From Pelosinus baikalensis (lineage in GTDB: Bacteria > Bacillota > Negativicutes > DSM-13327), in assembly GCF_020819555.1 (NCBI RefSeq), contig NZ_JAJHJB010000016.1:1-64000 (forward strand): 64,000 nucleotides of DNA. Direction: 5' to 3'. Made by a program: the position numbers and the translations under genes. Under the pieces are notes generated by a model. The model saw only the letters and a program-made list of their open reading frames with translations. It was not told the DNA's origin and ran no database searches. The first letter of the stretch is position 1. Each line of letters starts with the position of its first letter. This document shows, piece after piece, positions 16,371 through 24,646 of the stretch.

Positions 16371-17918
16371 ATGGCCAAGGTGATAAGTGCATTAGAAGCT
16401 GCAAAGCTTGTAAAAAGCGGTGATACAGTTGGTGTTAGTGGATTTGTTGGCAATGGACATCCAGAAGCATTAAGTGCTGCCATGGAGAAACGTTTTTTAG
16501 AAGAAGCTGGACCTCGTGATTTAACTCTATTTTACTGTGCTGGTCAGGGAGATGGTAAAGAGCTTGGTCTCAACCATTTCGGTAATGAAGGTATGGTAAA
16601 AAGAGCTGTTGGCGGTCATTGGAACCTAGCTCCAAAGTTAGGTAAGCTGGCTGTAGAAAATAAAATTGAAGCTTATAATTTTCCTCAAGGTACGTTAGCT
16701 CATCTAGCCCGCAATATTGCAGGCAGAAAACCTGGCGTAATGACAAAAGTTGGTTTGCACACCTTTGTAGATCCACGAGTAGAAGGCGGAAAAATTAATG
16801 ACGTTACCAAAGAAGATTTAGTTGAAGTCATCGAACTGGGCGGCGAAGAATGGTTATGGTATAAGCCTTTTCCGATCCATGTAGCCTTGCTAAGAGGTAC
16901 GAGTGCTGATGAAAGAGGCAATATTACCATTGAGCATGAAGCTGTTTCCTTGGAAATTTTATCTTTAGCCCAAGCTGCTAAAGCATCAGGCGGTATTGTT
17001 ATTGTACAAGTAGAACGACTGGTAGCTAATGGCAGTTTGCCTCCGATGAATGTAAAAATTCCTGGTATTGTTGTGGATTATATTGTAGTAGTGGAAGATA
17101 TGAAACAGCATATGCAAACCTTTGCTGAGCAGTACAATCCTGCTTATTCAGGTGAAATTGCAGTGCCTCTGTCAGCTCTAACTCCGATGCCCCTTGATGA
17201 GCGCAAAGTAATCGCCCGCCGGGCGGTAATGGAATTGATTGCTGATTCTAAGGTGAATCTTGGAATTGGAGTTCCAGAAGGAGTGGCTTTAGTAGCGAAT
17301 GAAGAAGGGATCGGCAATAAAATGACCTTAACCGTTGAGGCTGGTCCTATTGGCGGTGTACCTGCCGGTGGATTAAGTTTTGGTGCAGCAACTAATGCCG
17401 AGGCTATTTTAGATCAGCCTTACCAATTTGATTTTTATGATGGCGGCGGCTTAGATTTAGCATATTTGGGACTGGCAGAAACTGATAAATATGGTAATAT
17501 TAATGTAAGTAAGTTCAAAGGCCGTGTAGCTGGTTGTGGTGGTTTTATCAACATCACCCAAAATGCAAAGCAAGTGATTTTTTGCGGTACCTTTATGGCT
17601 GGCGGCTTAAAAGTAACGGTAACCGATGGAAAATTAACGATTGTCAATGAGGGAAGAGCGAAGAAATTCATTGATCATGTAGAACAAATTACATTTAGCG
17701 GCAAATATGCTCAGGAAACAAACCAAACGGTTATGTATATTACAGAGCGGGCAGTTTTTGAATTAGCGAGTGAAGGCATGGTGTTGACAGAAATTGCACC
17801 TGGCGTCGATTTAGAAAAAGATATTTTGGCATTAATGGATTTTAAGCCGATCATTTCGCCAAATCTGAAACTAATGGATGTACGTATTTTTCATAATGAA
17901 TTGATGGGTTTAAAATAA
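16371..17918 (+). CDS. acetate/propionate-type acyl-CoA:carboxylate CoA-transferase
   Basis: The 515-residue protein is a single-chain family I CoA-transferase with fused alpha (KVISALEAAKLVKSGDTVGVSGFVGNGHPEAL) and beta halves (LGIGVPEGVALVANEEG). The catalytic Glu is expected at E323 in TLTVEAGPIGGVPAGG. Such enzymes (YdiF/propionate CoA-transferase type) swap CoA between acetyl-, propionyl-, butyryl- or hydroxybutyryl-CoA and free acids. AAGGAG at 16355-16360 selects ATG 16371 over a TTG at 16350. It is first in the operon after the sigma-54 promoter and thiolase follows 25 bases later, suggesting activation of a C4 acid or release of butyrate. Confidence 0.88.
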   Translation: MAKVISALEAAKLVKSGDTVGVSGFVGNGHPEALSAAMEKRFLEEAGPRDLTLFYCAGQGDGKELGLNHFGNEGMVKRAVGGHWNLAPKLGKLAVENKIEAYNFPQGTLAHLARNIAGRKPGVMTKVGLHTFVDPRVEGGKINDVTKEDLVEVIELGGEEWLWYKPFPIHVALLRGTSADERGNITIEHEAVSLEILSLAQAAKASGGIVIVQVERLVANGSLPPMNVKIPGIVVDYIVVVEDMKQHMQTFAEQYNPAYSGEIAVPLSALTPMPLDERKVIARRAVMELIADSKVNLGIGVPEGVALVANEEGIGNKMTLTVEAGPIGGVPAGGLSFGAATNAEAILDQPYQFDFYDGGGLDLAYLGLAETDKYGNINVSKFKGRVAGCGGFINITQNAKQVIFCGTFMAGGLKVTVTDGKLTIVNEGRAKKFIDHVEQITFSGKYAQETNQTVMYITERAVFELASEGMVLTEIAPGVDLEKDILALMDFKPIISPNLKLMDVRIFHNELMGLK

Positions 17919-17943
17919 TTTTTCAAAGAGGATGGTGTCTGTA

Positions 17944-19125
17944 ATGAGAGAAGTAGTAATTGTAAGTGCAGTAAGAACGGCTGTTGGCAGTTTTAATGGA
18001 GCTTTATCTCCTTTTTCCGCTGTAGAATTAGGTAGTATGGTAATCAAAGAGGCTATTGCAAGAGCTGGCGTAGAAAAAGAAAGTATTGATGAAGTTATTT
18101 TTGGTAATGTATTGCAAGCAGGCTTAGGACAAAATCCAGCTCGCCAAGCTGCGGTAAAAGCTGGTGTTCCTATGGAAGTGCCTTCTTATACAGTTAATAA
18201 AGTATGTGGTTCTGGTTTAAAAACAGTAAACTTAGCAGCACAGGCGATTATGTCTGGTGACGCTGAGATTGTGGTTGCTGGTGGCATGGAAAGTATGACA
18301 AATGCACCTTACGTACTTGATAGTAAAGTACGTCAAGGTTTACGCATGGGACATTCAGAAGTAAAAGATGTTATGATTCAAGATGGCTTGTGGTGCGCAT
18401 TCAATGATTATCATATGGGTATCACAGCTGAGAATGTTGCAGAACAATTTGGAATTTCTCGTGAAGAACAAGATCAGCTTGCTTTTTCCTCTCAGAAAAA
18501 AGCAATAGCAGCAATTGAAAGTGGAGCATTTAAGAAAGAAATATTGCCAGTTACGATTAAAGGCAGAAAAGGTGATACTATTTTTGCTACGGATGAATAT
18601 CCTAAGAGTGATGCAATGCTTGAAAAATTACAAGCACTACGTACTGCCTTTAAAAAAGATGGTACGGTTACTGCAGGTAACGCTTCTGGTATTAATGACG
18701 GAGCAGCTGCCCTTGTATTAATGTCTGCTGACAAAGCAAAAGAACTAGGAATCAAACCTATGGCGCGCATCCGCGGTTTTGCTGCAGCAGGGGTTGATCC
18801 TAGTATCATGGGAATTGGTCCGGTGGCAGCGGCACGCAAAGCATTGGCCAAAGCTGGCTTGTCTGTTGCTGACCTTGATCTGATTGAAGCGAATGAAGCT
18901 TTTGCTTCTCAATTTTTGGCAGTAGGTAAAGAGCTTGTGTTTGATCAGGATAAAGTAAATGTAAATGGTGGCGCTATTGCTATCGGTCATCCCATTGGTG
19001 CAAGCGGAGCTCGTATTTTAGTGACTCTGCTTCATGCAATGGAGGCAAGAAATGCTAAGGTAGGTTTAGCAACGTTATGTATCGGCGGCGGACAAGGCGT
19101 AGCAACGATTGTTGAACGCGTCTAA
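17944..19125 (+). CDS. thlA: acetyl-CoA C-acetyltransferase (thiolase)
   Basis: The 393-residue thiolase condenses two acetyl-CoA to acetoacetyl-CoA or runs in reverse. The acyl-accepting Cys88 is in NKVCGSGLKTV, the His in GGAIAIGHPIGASGARI near residue 345, and the second Cys in LCIGGGQGVA near 375. Length is typical. An ATG at 17932 directly abuts the AAAGAGG site, so ATG 17944 is preferred. A perfect 16-bp inverted repeat follows the gene. Confidence 0.92.
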   Translation: MREVVIVSAVRTAVGSFNGALSPFSAVELGSMVIKEAIARAGVEKESIDEVIFGNVLQAGLGQNPARQAAVKAGVPMEVPSYTVNKVCGSGLKTVNLAAQAIMSGDAEIVVAGGMESMTNAPYVLDSKVRQGLRMGHSEVKDVMIQDGLWCAFNDYHMGITAENVAEQFGISREEQDQLAFSSQKKAIAAIESGAFKKEILPVTIKGRKGDTIFATDEYPKSDAMLEKLQALRTAFKKDGTVTAGNASGINDGAAALVLMSADKAKELGIKPMARIRGFAAAGVDPSIMGIGPVAAARKALAKAGLSVADLDLIEANEAFASQFLAVGKELVFDQDKVNVNGGAIAIGHPIGASGARILVTLLHAMEARNAKVGLATLCIGGGQGVATIVERV

Positions 19126-19144
19126 GATGGTCTAATGTAGTCCC

Positions 19145-19181
19145 AATATCGTGTCAATAGATAAGCTATTGACACGATATT
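19145..19181 (+). terminator. perfect hairpin between thiolase and acyl-CoA dehydrogenase
   Basis: AATATCGTGTCAATAG (19145-19160) pairs perfectly with CTATTGACACGATATT (19166-19181) around a 5-base loop. No T-tract follows, so it could be a processing or mRNA-stability element rather than a terminator. Confidence 0.5.
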
Positions 19182-19228
19182 AAAAGATATATGTGACATT
19201 TTTCACAAAAAAGAGGAGGCTTATCAGT

Positions 19229-20368
19229 ATGCAATTTCAATTAACAGAAGATCAGCAAATGGTTCAAAAATTGGCACGTGATTTTGCAGAGAAGAGATTA
19301 GCACCAAGTGTAGCAGAGCGAGATGAAAAGGAAGAGTTTTCTCGTGAACTGTTCAATGAAATGGGAGAAATGGGCCTAACTAGTATTTGCTTTCCAGAGG
19401 CTTATGGCGGTGCTGCAGGTGATGTTTTAAGCTACATCCTAGCAGTGGAGGAATTATCGAAAGTGGATGATGGTATAGGCATCACTCTATCAGCTACTGT
19501 GTCCTTATGTGCATGGCCGATTTATGCTTATGGCACGGAAGAACAAAAGCAAAAATATTTAGTGCCGTTAGTGGAAGGCGAAAAGCTTGGAGCCTTTGGT
19601 TTGACCGAACCCAATGCGGGAACGGATGCAGCAGCCCAGCAAACCGTGGCAGTAGCTGATGGCGATGATTATATTTTAAACGGCAGCAAAGTATTTATCA
19701 CCAATGGTGGTGAGGCTGAAACCTATGTGATCTTTGCTATGACTGATAAATCAAAAGGAACAAGAGGGATTACTGCATTTATCGTAGAGAAGGATATGCC
19801 TGGTTTTACCTTTGGTAAAAAAGAACATAAAATGGGGATTCATACTTCCTTAACAAATGAATTAGTATTCCAAAACGTTCGCTTGCCAAAAGAAAATATG
19901 TTAGGCAAAGTTGGCGAAGGCTTTAAGATTGCAATGAGTACCTTAGATGGCGGTCGTATCGGCGTAGCTGCTCAAGCTTTAGGAATTGCTCAGGGAGCTC
20001 TTGATCATGCTATTAAGTATTCCAAAGAAAGAGTACAGTTTGGTAAACCGATTGCACAAAATCAGGCATTGGCCTTTATGATGGCTGATATGGCTACTAA
20101 AATTGACGCTGCCCGCCTTTTGGTGTATCGTGCAGCCTATTTGAAAGATCAAGGGTTGCCTTATTCCAAAGAAGCTGCTATGGCAAAATTATATGCATCT
20201 GATATCGCTATGGAAGTTACTACAGATGCTGTGCAGGTTTTTGGCGGCTATGGTTATAGTCGGGAGTATCCAGTAGAGCGTTTAATGCGTAATGCAAAAA
20301 TTACACAGATATATGAAGGAACCAATCAAGTTCAGCGAATGGTTATTTCCGGCACGATATTGAAATAA
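19229..20368 (+). CDS. acyl-CoA dehydrogenase (butyryl-CoA dehydrogenase type)
   Basis: The 379-residue flavoprotein has the short-chain acyl-CoA dehydrogenase layout: MQFQLTEDQQMVQKLARDFAEK at the N-terminus, GAFGLTEPNAGTDA near 128, and the catalytic Glu (about E363) in QIYEGTNQVQRM. It reduces crotonyl-CoA to butyryl-CoA, or the reverse, passing electrons through EtfAB encoded next. AAGAGGAGG precedes ATG 19229; a longer frame from 19193 is rejected. A close paralogue lies at 41043-42182. Confidence 0.9.
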   Translation: MQFQLTEDQQMVQKLARDFAEKRLAPSVAERDEKEEFSRELFNEMGEMGLTSICFPEAYGGAAGDVLSYILAVEELSKVDDGIGITLSATVSLCAWPIYAYGTEEQKQKYLVPLVEGEKLGAFGLTEPNAGTDAAAQQTVAVADGDDYILNGSKVFITNGGEAETYVIFAMTDKSKGTRGITAFIVEKDMPGFTFGKKEHKMGIHTSLTNELVFQNVRLPKENMLGKVGEGFKIAMSTLDGGRIGVAAQALGIAQGALDHAIKYSKERVQFGKPIAQNQALAFMMADMATKIDAARLLVYRAAYLKDQGLPYSKEAAMAKLYASDIAMEVTTDAVQVFGGYGYSREYPVERLMRNAKITQIYEGTNQVQRMVISGTILK

Positions 20369-20444
20369 TGTTAAATAGAATTTTTTGTAGGATTCCTTTA
20401 CGGCGCTATAAAGGTTTATGTAAAAGAACAGGGGGACTTATGTG

Positions 20445-21233
20445 ATGGACATAGTAGTTTGTGTCAAGCAAGTGCCTGATACTACGGAAGTGAGAATTGA
20501 TCCGGAAACCAATACTCTTATTCGTCAAGGGGTTCCTAGTATTGTGAATCCTTTTGACAAAAATGCCGTGGAAGCAGCATTGCAGCTCAGAGAAAAGTAT
20601 GGTGGCAAAGTGACCATACTTTCTATGGGGCCCTTACAGTCAAAAGAAGCGTTAAAAGAATGTTTGGCAATGGGAGCCGATGAAGCGATACTTCTAAGTG
20701 ATAGGGCCTTTGGCGGTTCTGATACCTTGGCTACCAGTCATGCATTGGCAGCTGGTCTTCGAAAAATGGGTAAGGTGGATATTATTCTTTGTGGTAAACA
20801 AGCTATTGATGGGGATACTGCCCAGGTTGGTCCTGAAATTGCGGAACATTTGGGGATCACTCAGGTTACTTATGTATCTAAAATTAATACGGTAGATGAG
20901 CAAGTTATCCGTGTGGAACGAGAACATGAAGAAGGTTATGAAGTCATTGAGGCACAAATGCCTGTTTTGCTGACGGTAGTGAAATCCATTAATGAACCGC
21001 GCTACCCCACCGTGAAAGGCACGATGAAAGCAAACCGCAAAGAAATACCCGTATGGACAGTAGATGATGTAGAAGTGGATCGGGATGCTCTTGGGCTAAA
21101 AGGTTCACCAACACAGGTACGTCGAATTTTTACCCCTGAACGCCGTGTGCAGGGTGAAATGATGCAGGCTGATACGGCAAGAGAAGCGGCGGAACTACTT
21201 GTCAAACGTTTAGTAGAATTAAAAATTATCTAA
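20445..21233 (+). CDS. etfB: electron transfer flavoprotein beta subunit
   Basis: The 262-residue subunit starts MDIVVCVKQVPDTTEVRIDPETNTLIRQG and contains GKQAIDGDTAQVGPEIAEHLG, the AMP/FAD-binding signature region of EtfB. The C-terminal arm LGLKGSPTQVRRIFTPERR is complete, which is useful because the second copy in this window is interrupted exactly before that arm. A GTG at 20442 is one codon upstream of ATG 20445; the GGGGG at 20431-20435 suits either. etfA follows after 14 bases. Confidence 0.92.
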   Translation: MDIVVCVKQVPDTTEVRIDPETNTLIRQGVPSIVNPFDKNAVEAALQLREKYGGKVTILSMGPLQSKEALKECLAMGADEAILLSDRAFGGSDTLATSHALAAGLRKMGKVDIILCGKQAIDGDTAQVGPEIAEHLGITQVTYVSKINTVDEQVIRVEREHEEGYEVIEAQMPVLLTVVKSINEPRYPTVKGTMKANRKEIPVWTVDDVEVDRDALGLKGSPTQVRRIFTPERRVQGEMMQADTAREAAELLVKRLVELKII

Positions 21234-21247
21234 GTGGGGGTGAAAAA

Positions 21248-22447
21248 ATGGCTGTAAAAGTGAACCCGGAAGAATGTATTGGTTGTACTGCTTGTGTAGG
21301 TGCCTGTCCCTTTGGAGCAATTGTCATGGAAGATGGTAAAGCATTGATTACAGATGCTTGTACTGCTTGTGGCGCTTGTATTGATGTCTGTCCTGTAGGG
21401 GCAATTCATCGTGAAGTGGAAGAAAAAAATGTTTCTATGAACAAAGACGAGTTTAAAGGTGTATGGGTTTATGTTGAACAAGTTGACGGACAGGCACGCA
21501 ATGTGGGGTATGAATTGTTAAATGAAGGCCGTAAACTAGCGGATGCTATGGGGCAGGAGTTGGCAGGAGTACTTATTGGCGACAATGTCGATCAACTGAC
21601 CAAGGAAGTGTTTGCCCGGGGTGCTGATAAAATTTATTTGGTAGAAGGCAAAGAATTTTCTCATTACAGTACAGACGCCTATACCATTACGTTGACGGAT
21701 TTGATCCATACGTATAAACCTGCTGTTATTTTAATGGGGGCAACCAATGATGGAAGAGATTTAGGACCAAGAGTAGCTGGTCGAGTTGGTACTGGATTGA
21801 CTGCGGATTGCACGAATCTTGGTATTGACTCAGCCACTGGCTTAGTAGCCTGGACTCGTCCTGCATTTGGCGGCAATATTATGGCAACCATTTTATGCCC
21901 TGACCATCGTCCACAGATGGGAACCATACGTCCTAATGTTTTTAAACGTTCAGTGCCGGATTATTCACGAACTGGTGAAATCGTAAAAGTAGCCAGCAAG
22001 GTAAAAATGACGGATATTCGCACTAAATTGCTGGAGATCATCCGCGAAGGCGTTGCATCGGCTAATTTAGAAGAAGCTGAAATTATTGTCTCGGGTGGTC
22101 GTGGTTTATCAAAGCCGGAAAGTTTTGCTTTAATTGAGGAACTGGCCGATGTGCTGGGCGGAGCCGTAGGTGCATCCCGGGCAGTGGTTGATGCAGGTTG
22201 GAAACCGGCACTCTATCAGGTTGGACAGACGGGCAAAACTGTTGGTCCCAAAGTATATTTTGCCTGTGGCATTTCCGGCGCCATTCAGCATGTAGCTGGA
22301 ATGTCATCCTCTGACATTGTTATTGCGATTAACAAAGATCCAGAAGCACCAATTTTCAAAATCGCCAACTACGGTATTGTAGGCGATGTAATGGAAGTCA
22401 TTCCCGCTTTAATTGATGAGATTAAAAAGGTGAAAGCTGCGGGTTAG
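21248..22447 (+). CDS. etfA: electron transfer flavoprotein alpha subunit with N-terminal ferredoxin domain
   Basis: The 399-residue protein joins a 2x[4Fe-4S] ferredoxin domain (residues 1 to about 60, CIGCTACVGACPFGAIV and CTACGACIDVCPVGAI) to a full EtfA. The FAD-binding C-terminal domain shows VSGGRGLSKPESFALIEELA, GAVGASRAVVDAGW, VGQTGKTVGPKVYFACGISGAIQH and VIAINKDPEAPIFKIANYGIVGD. EtfA proteins with such a ferredoxin extension are known from electron-bifurcating systems such as CarE of Acetobacterium, so a ferredoxin-linked bifurcating or confurcating reaction with the adjacent dehydrogenase is likely. GGGGGTG precedes ATG 21248. Confidence 0.92.
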   Translation: MAVKVNPEECIGCTACVGACPFGAIVMEDGKALITDACTACGACIDVCPVGAIHREVEEKNVSMNKDEFKGVWVYVEQVDGQARNVGYELLNEGRKLADAMGQELAGVLIGDNVDQLTKEVFARGADKIYLVEGKEFSHYSTDAYTITLTDLIHTYKPAVILMGATNDGRDLGPRVAGRVGTGLTADCTNLGIDSATGLVAWTRPAFGGNIMATILCPDHRPQMGTIRPNVFKRSVPDYSRTGEIVKVASKVKMTDIRTKLLEIIREGVASANLEEAEIIVSGGRGLSKPESFALIEELADVLGGAVGASRAVVDAGWKPALYQVGQTGKTVGPKVYFACGISGAIQHVAGMSSSDIVIAINKDPEAPIFKIANYGIVGDVMEVIPALIDEIKKVKAAG

Positions 22448-22471
22448 AGATTAGATATGAGTAAATAGTGA

Positions 22472-22558
22472 TTGAACCACAGAGGCACAGAGGACACTGA
22501 GGGGTAATATAAATAAATTCAATTTCTTACTCTGTGCTCTCTGTGCCTCTGTGGTTAA
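22472..22558. repeat. palindromic intergenic repeat, 'ACCACAGAGGCACAGAG' copy
   Basis: TTGAACCACAGAGGCACAGA on the left mirrors CTCTGTGCCTCTGTGGTTAA on the right. It lies between etfA and hbd and is part of the seven-copy family; it could form an RNA hairpin inside the operon transcript. Confidence 0.75.
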
Positions 22559-22636
22559 AAAAGTTCTTTGATTTTAATTGCGGCACTTAATAAAGATTAG
22601 TATTTATAATTTTAAAATTCTGAGGAGGATTTTTTG

Positions 22637-23497
22637 ATGGAAATTAAACGCGTATTAGTTATTGGGGCTGGACAGATGGGGAGCGGTATCGCTCAAGTAA
22701 TGGCACAAGGTGGATTAGACGTAATATTACGGGATATTAAAGATGAGTTTGTACAAAAAGGTATTAAAGGAATTGAAAAAAACTTAACTCGTGCAGTAGA
22801 GAAAAATAAATTGACTGCTGAAGAGAAAGAAGCAATCTTAAAACGTATATCTGGAGTGGTAGAATTAGATGATGCTTCTTGCAATGTGGATCTTGTTATT
22901 GAAGCTGCTGTAGAAAATATGGACATCAAACGGGATATCTTTCAAACATTAGATAAATTGTGTCCGGCTCATACTATTTTAGGAACCAATACTTCTTCCT
23001 TGCCTGTTACTGCAGTAGGAGCAACTACAAAACGCCCCGATAAAGTAATTGGTATGCATTTCTTTAATCCAGCACCAGTAATGAAATTAGTAGAAGTCAT
23101 TAATGGCTTGGCAACGAGTGAAGAAACTTTTGCTGAGGTAAAAGCTCTTGCAGAACAATTAGGCAAAACACCTGTAAAAGTTGCTGATTTCCCTGGCTTT
23201 ATCGGTAATCGTGTCATGATTCCGATGATCAACGAAGCCGTGTTCACCTTGATGGAAGGAGTAGCTAGCGCAGAAGATATTGATAATGTAGCAAAATTAG
23301 GTTTTAATCATCCAATGGGACCGTTGGCGCTATCTGATTTAATTGGTAATGACACTGTGCTATATATCATGGAAGTACTGCATGAAGGTTATGGTGATCC
23401 TAAATATCGTCCATGCCCATTATTGAAGAAAATGGTACAAGCAGGTTATCTAGGGCGTAAATCTGGTAAAGGCTTCTATGACTATACGTTAAAATAA
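22637..23497 (+). CDS. hbd: 3-hydroxybutyryl-CoA dehydrogenase
   Basis: The 286-residue enzyme reduces acetoacetyl-CoA to 3-hydroxybutyryl-CoA with NAD(P)H. The Rossmann motif is VLVIGAGQMGSGIAQVMAQGG at residues 6-26. The catalytic region includes NTSSLPV, GMHFFNPAPVMKLVEVI with its His, and DFPGFIGNRVMIPMINEA. The C-terminal 3HCDH domain ends GYLGRKSGKGFYDY. GAGGAGG at 22622-22628 is 8 bases before ATG 22637; a TTG one codon upstream is less likely. Confidence 0.93.
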   Translation: MEIKRVLVIGAGQMGSGIAQVMAQGGLDVILRDIKDEFVQKGIKGIEKNLTRAVEKNKLTAEEKEAILKRISGVVELDDASCNVDLVIEAAVENMDIKRDIFQTLDKLCPAHTILGTNTSSLPVTAVGATTKRPDKVIGMHFFNPAPVMKLVEVINGLATSEETFAEVKALAEQLGKTPVKVADFPGFIGNRVMIPMINEAVFTLMEGVASAEDIDNVAKLGFNHPMGPLALSDLIGNDTVLYIMEVLHEGYGDPKYRPCPLLKKMVQAGYLGRKSGKGFYDYTLK

Positions 23498-23569
23498 AAT
23501 ACATGATTAGGTAGAATCATTGCCTGAAGGGGCGAGGTTCAAAATAACTGTTATGTGAAGAAGAAGGCA

Positions 23570-23604
23570 GGCTTATGCTAATGGATCGTAGATTGGCATA
23601 AGCC
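23570..23604 (+). terminator. hairpin between hbd and crt
   Basis: GGCTTATGC (23570-23578) pairs with GCATAAGCC (23596-23604), followed by TTAGTCCTTGTTTT. A weak terminator or attenuator that could lower crt expression. Confidence 0.4.
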
Positions 23605-23657
23605 TTAGTCCTTGTTTTAAATACTACGATTTTAAAAAAATAGGAGTGTGCTAATAC

Positions 23658-24443
23658 ATGAGTCAGTATACCAATCTTTTATTTGAGGTTAAAGACAGCA
23701 TTGGGATGATTACGTTACATAGACCCAAAGCATTGAATGCCCTTAATACAGAATTATTACAAGAATTAAGTAACCTATTAGATCGTATAAAAGAAGATAC
23801 ATCAATTGGAATTGTGATTATTACAGGCAGTGGGGAAAAGGCCTTTGTCGCAGGAGCCGATATCGCTGAAATGCAAACATTAACTGCCATTGAAGGTCGT
23901 AATTTTGGCAAGATTGGTCAAGATGTATTTAATAAACTGGAAAGTCTGCCTCAGCCAGTAATCGCTGCCATTAACGGCTTTGCTTTAGGCGGTGGATGTG
24001 AACTGGCAATGGCATGTGATATTCGTATCGCTTCTGAAAAAGCGAAGTTTGGACAGCCAGAAGTTTCTTTAGGGATTACTCCTGGTTTCGGCGGTACGCA
24101 GCGTTTGCCGCGACTGGTAGGTAAAGGACGCGCGAAAGAACTAATTTATACTGGTGATATTATTGATGCAGGGGAAGCCTATCGTATTGGACTGGTTAAT
24201 AAAGTCGCAGCTCCTGATGAATTGATGAATGTAGCTAAGGCTATGGCAGAAAAGATCTTATCGAGAGCTTCCGTTGCTGTACAATTGTCAAAAGCTGCTG
24301 TAAATGAAGGGCTAAATATGGATCTTGCATCAGGCATTGCCTATGAGGCAGAAGTCTTTGGCTTGTGTTTTGCCACAGAAGATCAAAAAGAAGGCATGAC
24401 TGCATTTGTAGAAAAAAGAAAAGCCAATTTTTCTGGCAAATAG
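23658..24443 (+). CDS. crt: enoyl-CoA hydratase / 3-hydroxybutyryl-CoA dehydratase (crotonase)
   Basis: The 261-residue crotonase interconverts 3-hydroxybutyryl-CoA and crotonyl-CoA. It has TLHRPKALNALNTELLQEL, the oxyanion loop AFVAGADIAEMQ near residues 61-72, and both catalytic Glu positions in GGGCELAMACDIRIASEKAKFGQPEVSLGITPGFGGTQRLPRLVG. Length is normal. It ends the C4 gene series before a strong terminator. It is the intact counterpart of the frameshifted crt2 at 44372-45155. Confidence 0.92.
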   Translation: MSQYTNLLFEVKDSIGMITLHRPKALNALNTELLQELSNLLDRIKEDTSIGIVIITGSGEKAFVAGADIAEMQTLTAIEGRNFGKIGQDVFNKLESLPQPVIAAINGFALGGGCELAMACDIRIASEKAKFGQPEVSLGITPGFGGTQRLPRLVGKGRAKELIYTGDIIDAGEAYRIGLVNKVAAPDELMNVAKAMAEKILSRASVAVQLSKAAVNEGLNMDLASGIAYEAEVFGLCFATEDQKEGMTAFVEKRKANFSGK

Positions 24444-24500
24444 TAGATACAAAGAATACTATTTGGTCGTCGGATAAAATAAAAAACGGCCTTTAACGTA

Positions 24501-24556
24501 AACCTCTTTCAGATGCATGCAGTAGAATACATGTACTTACTGAAAGAGGTTTTTTA
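24501..24556 (+). terminator. terminator of the C4 acyl-CoA operon
   Basis: AACCTCTTTCAG (24501-24512) pairs with CTGAAAGAGGTT (24540-24551), followed by TTTTT. Confidence 0.75.
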
Positions 24557-24646
24557 AAAAAATAATCATGATCTATTACTTTCGGTAGAGGCGAAGAAAA
24601 TAGTTTTCTGATAAAATAAATCAATTAAGGCAAAAGGAGGCTGGAA

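Noticed and set aside
18492..18851. 119-codon minus-strand frame inside the thiolase gene
   Set aside because: Antisense shadow of the conserved thiolase; composition dominated by Ala/Ser/Pro reflects the other strand.
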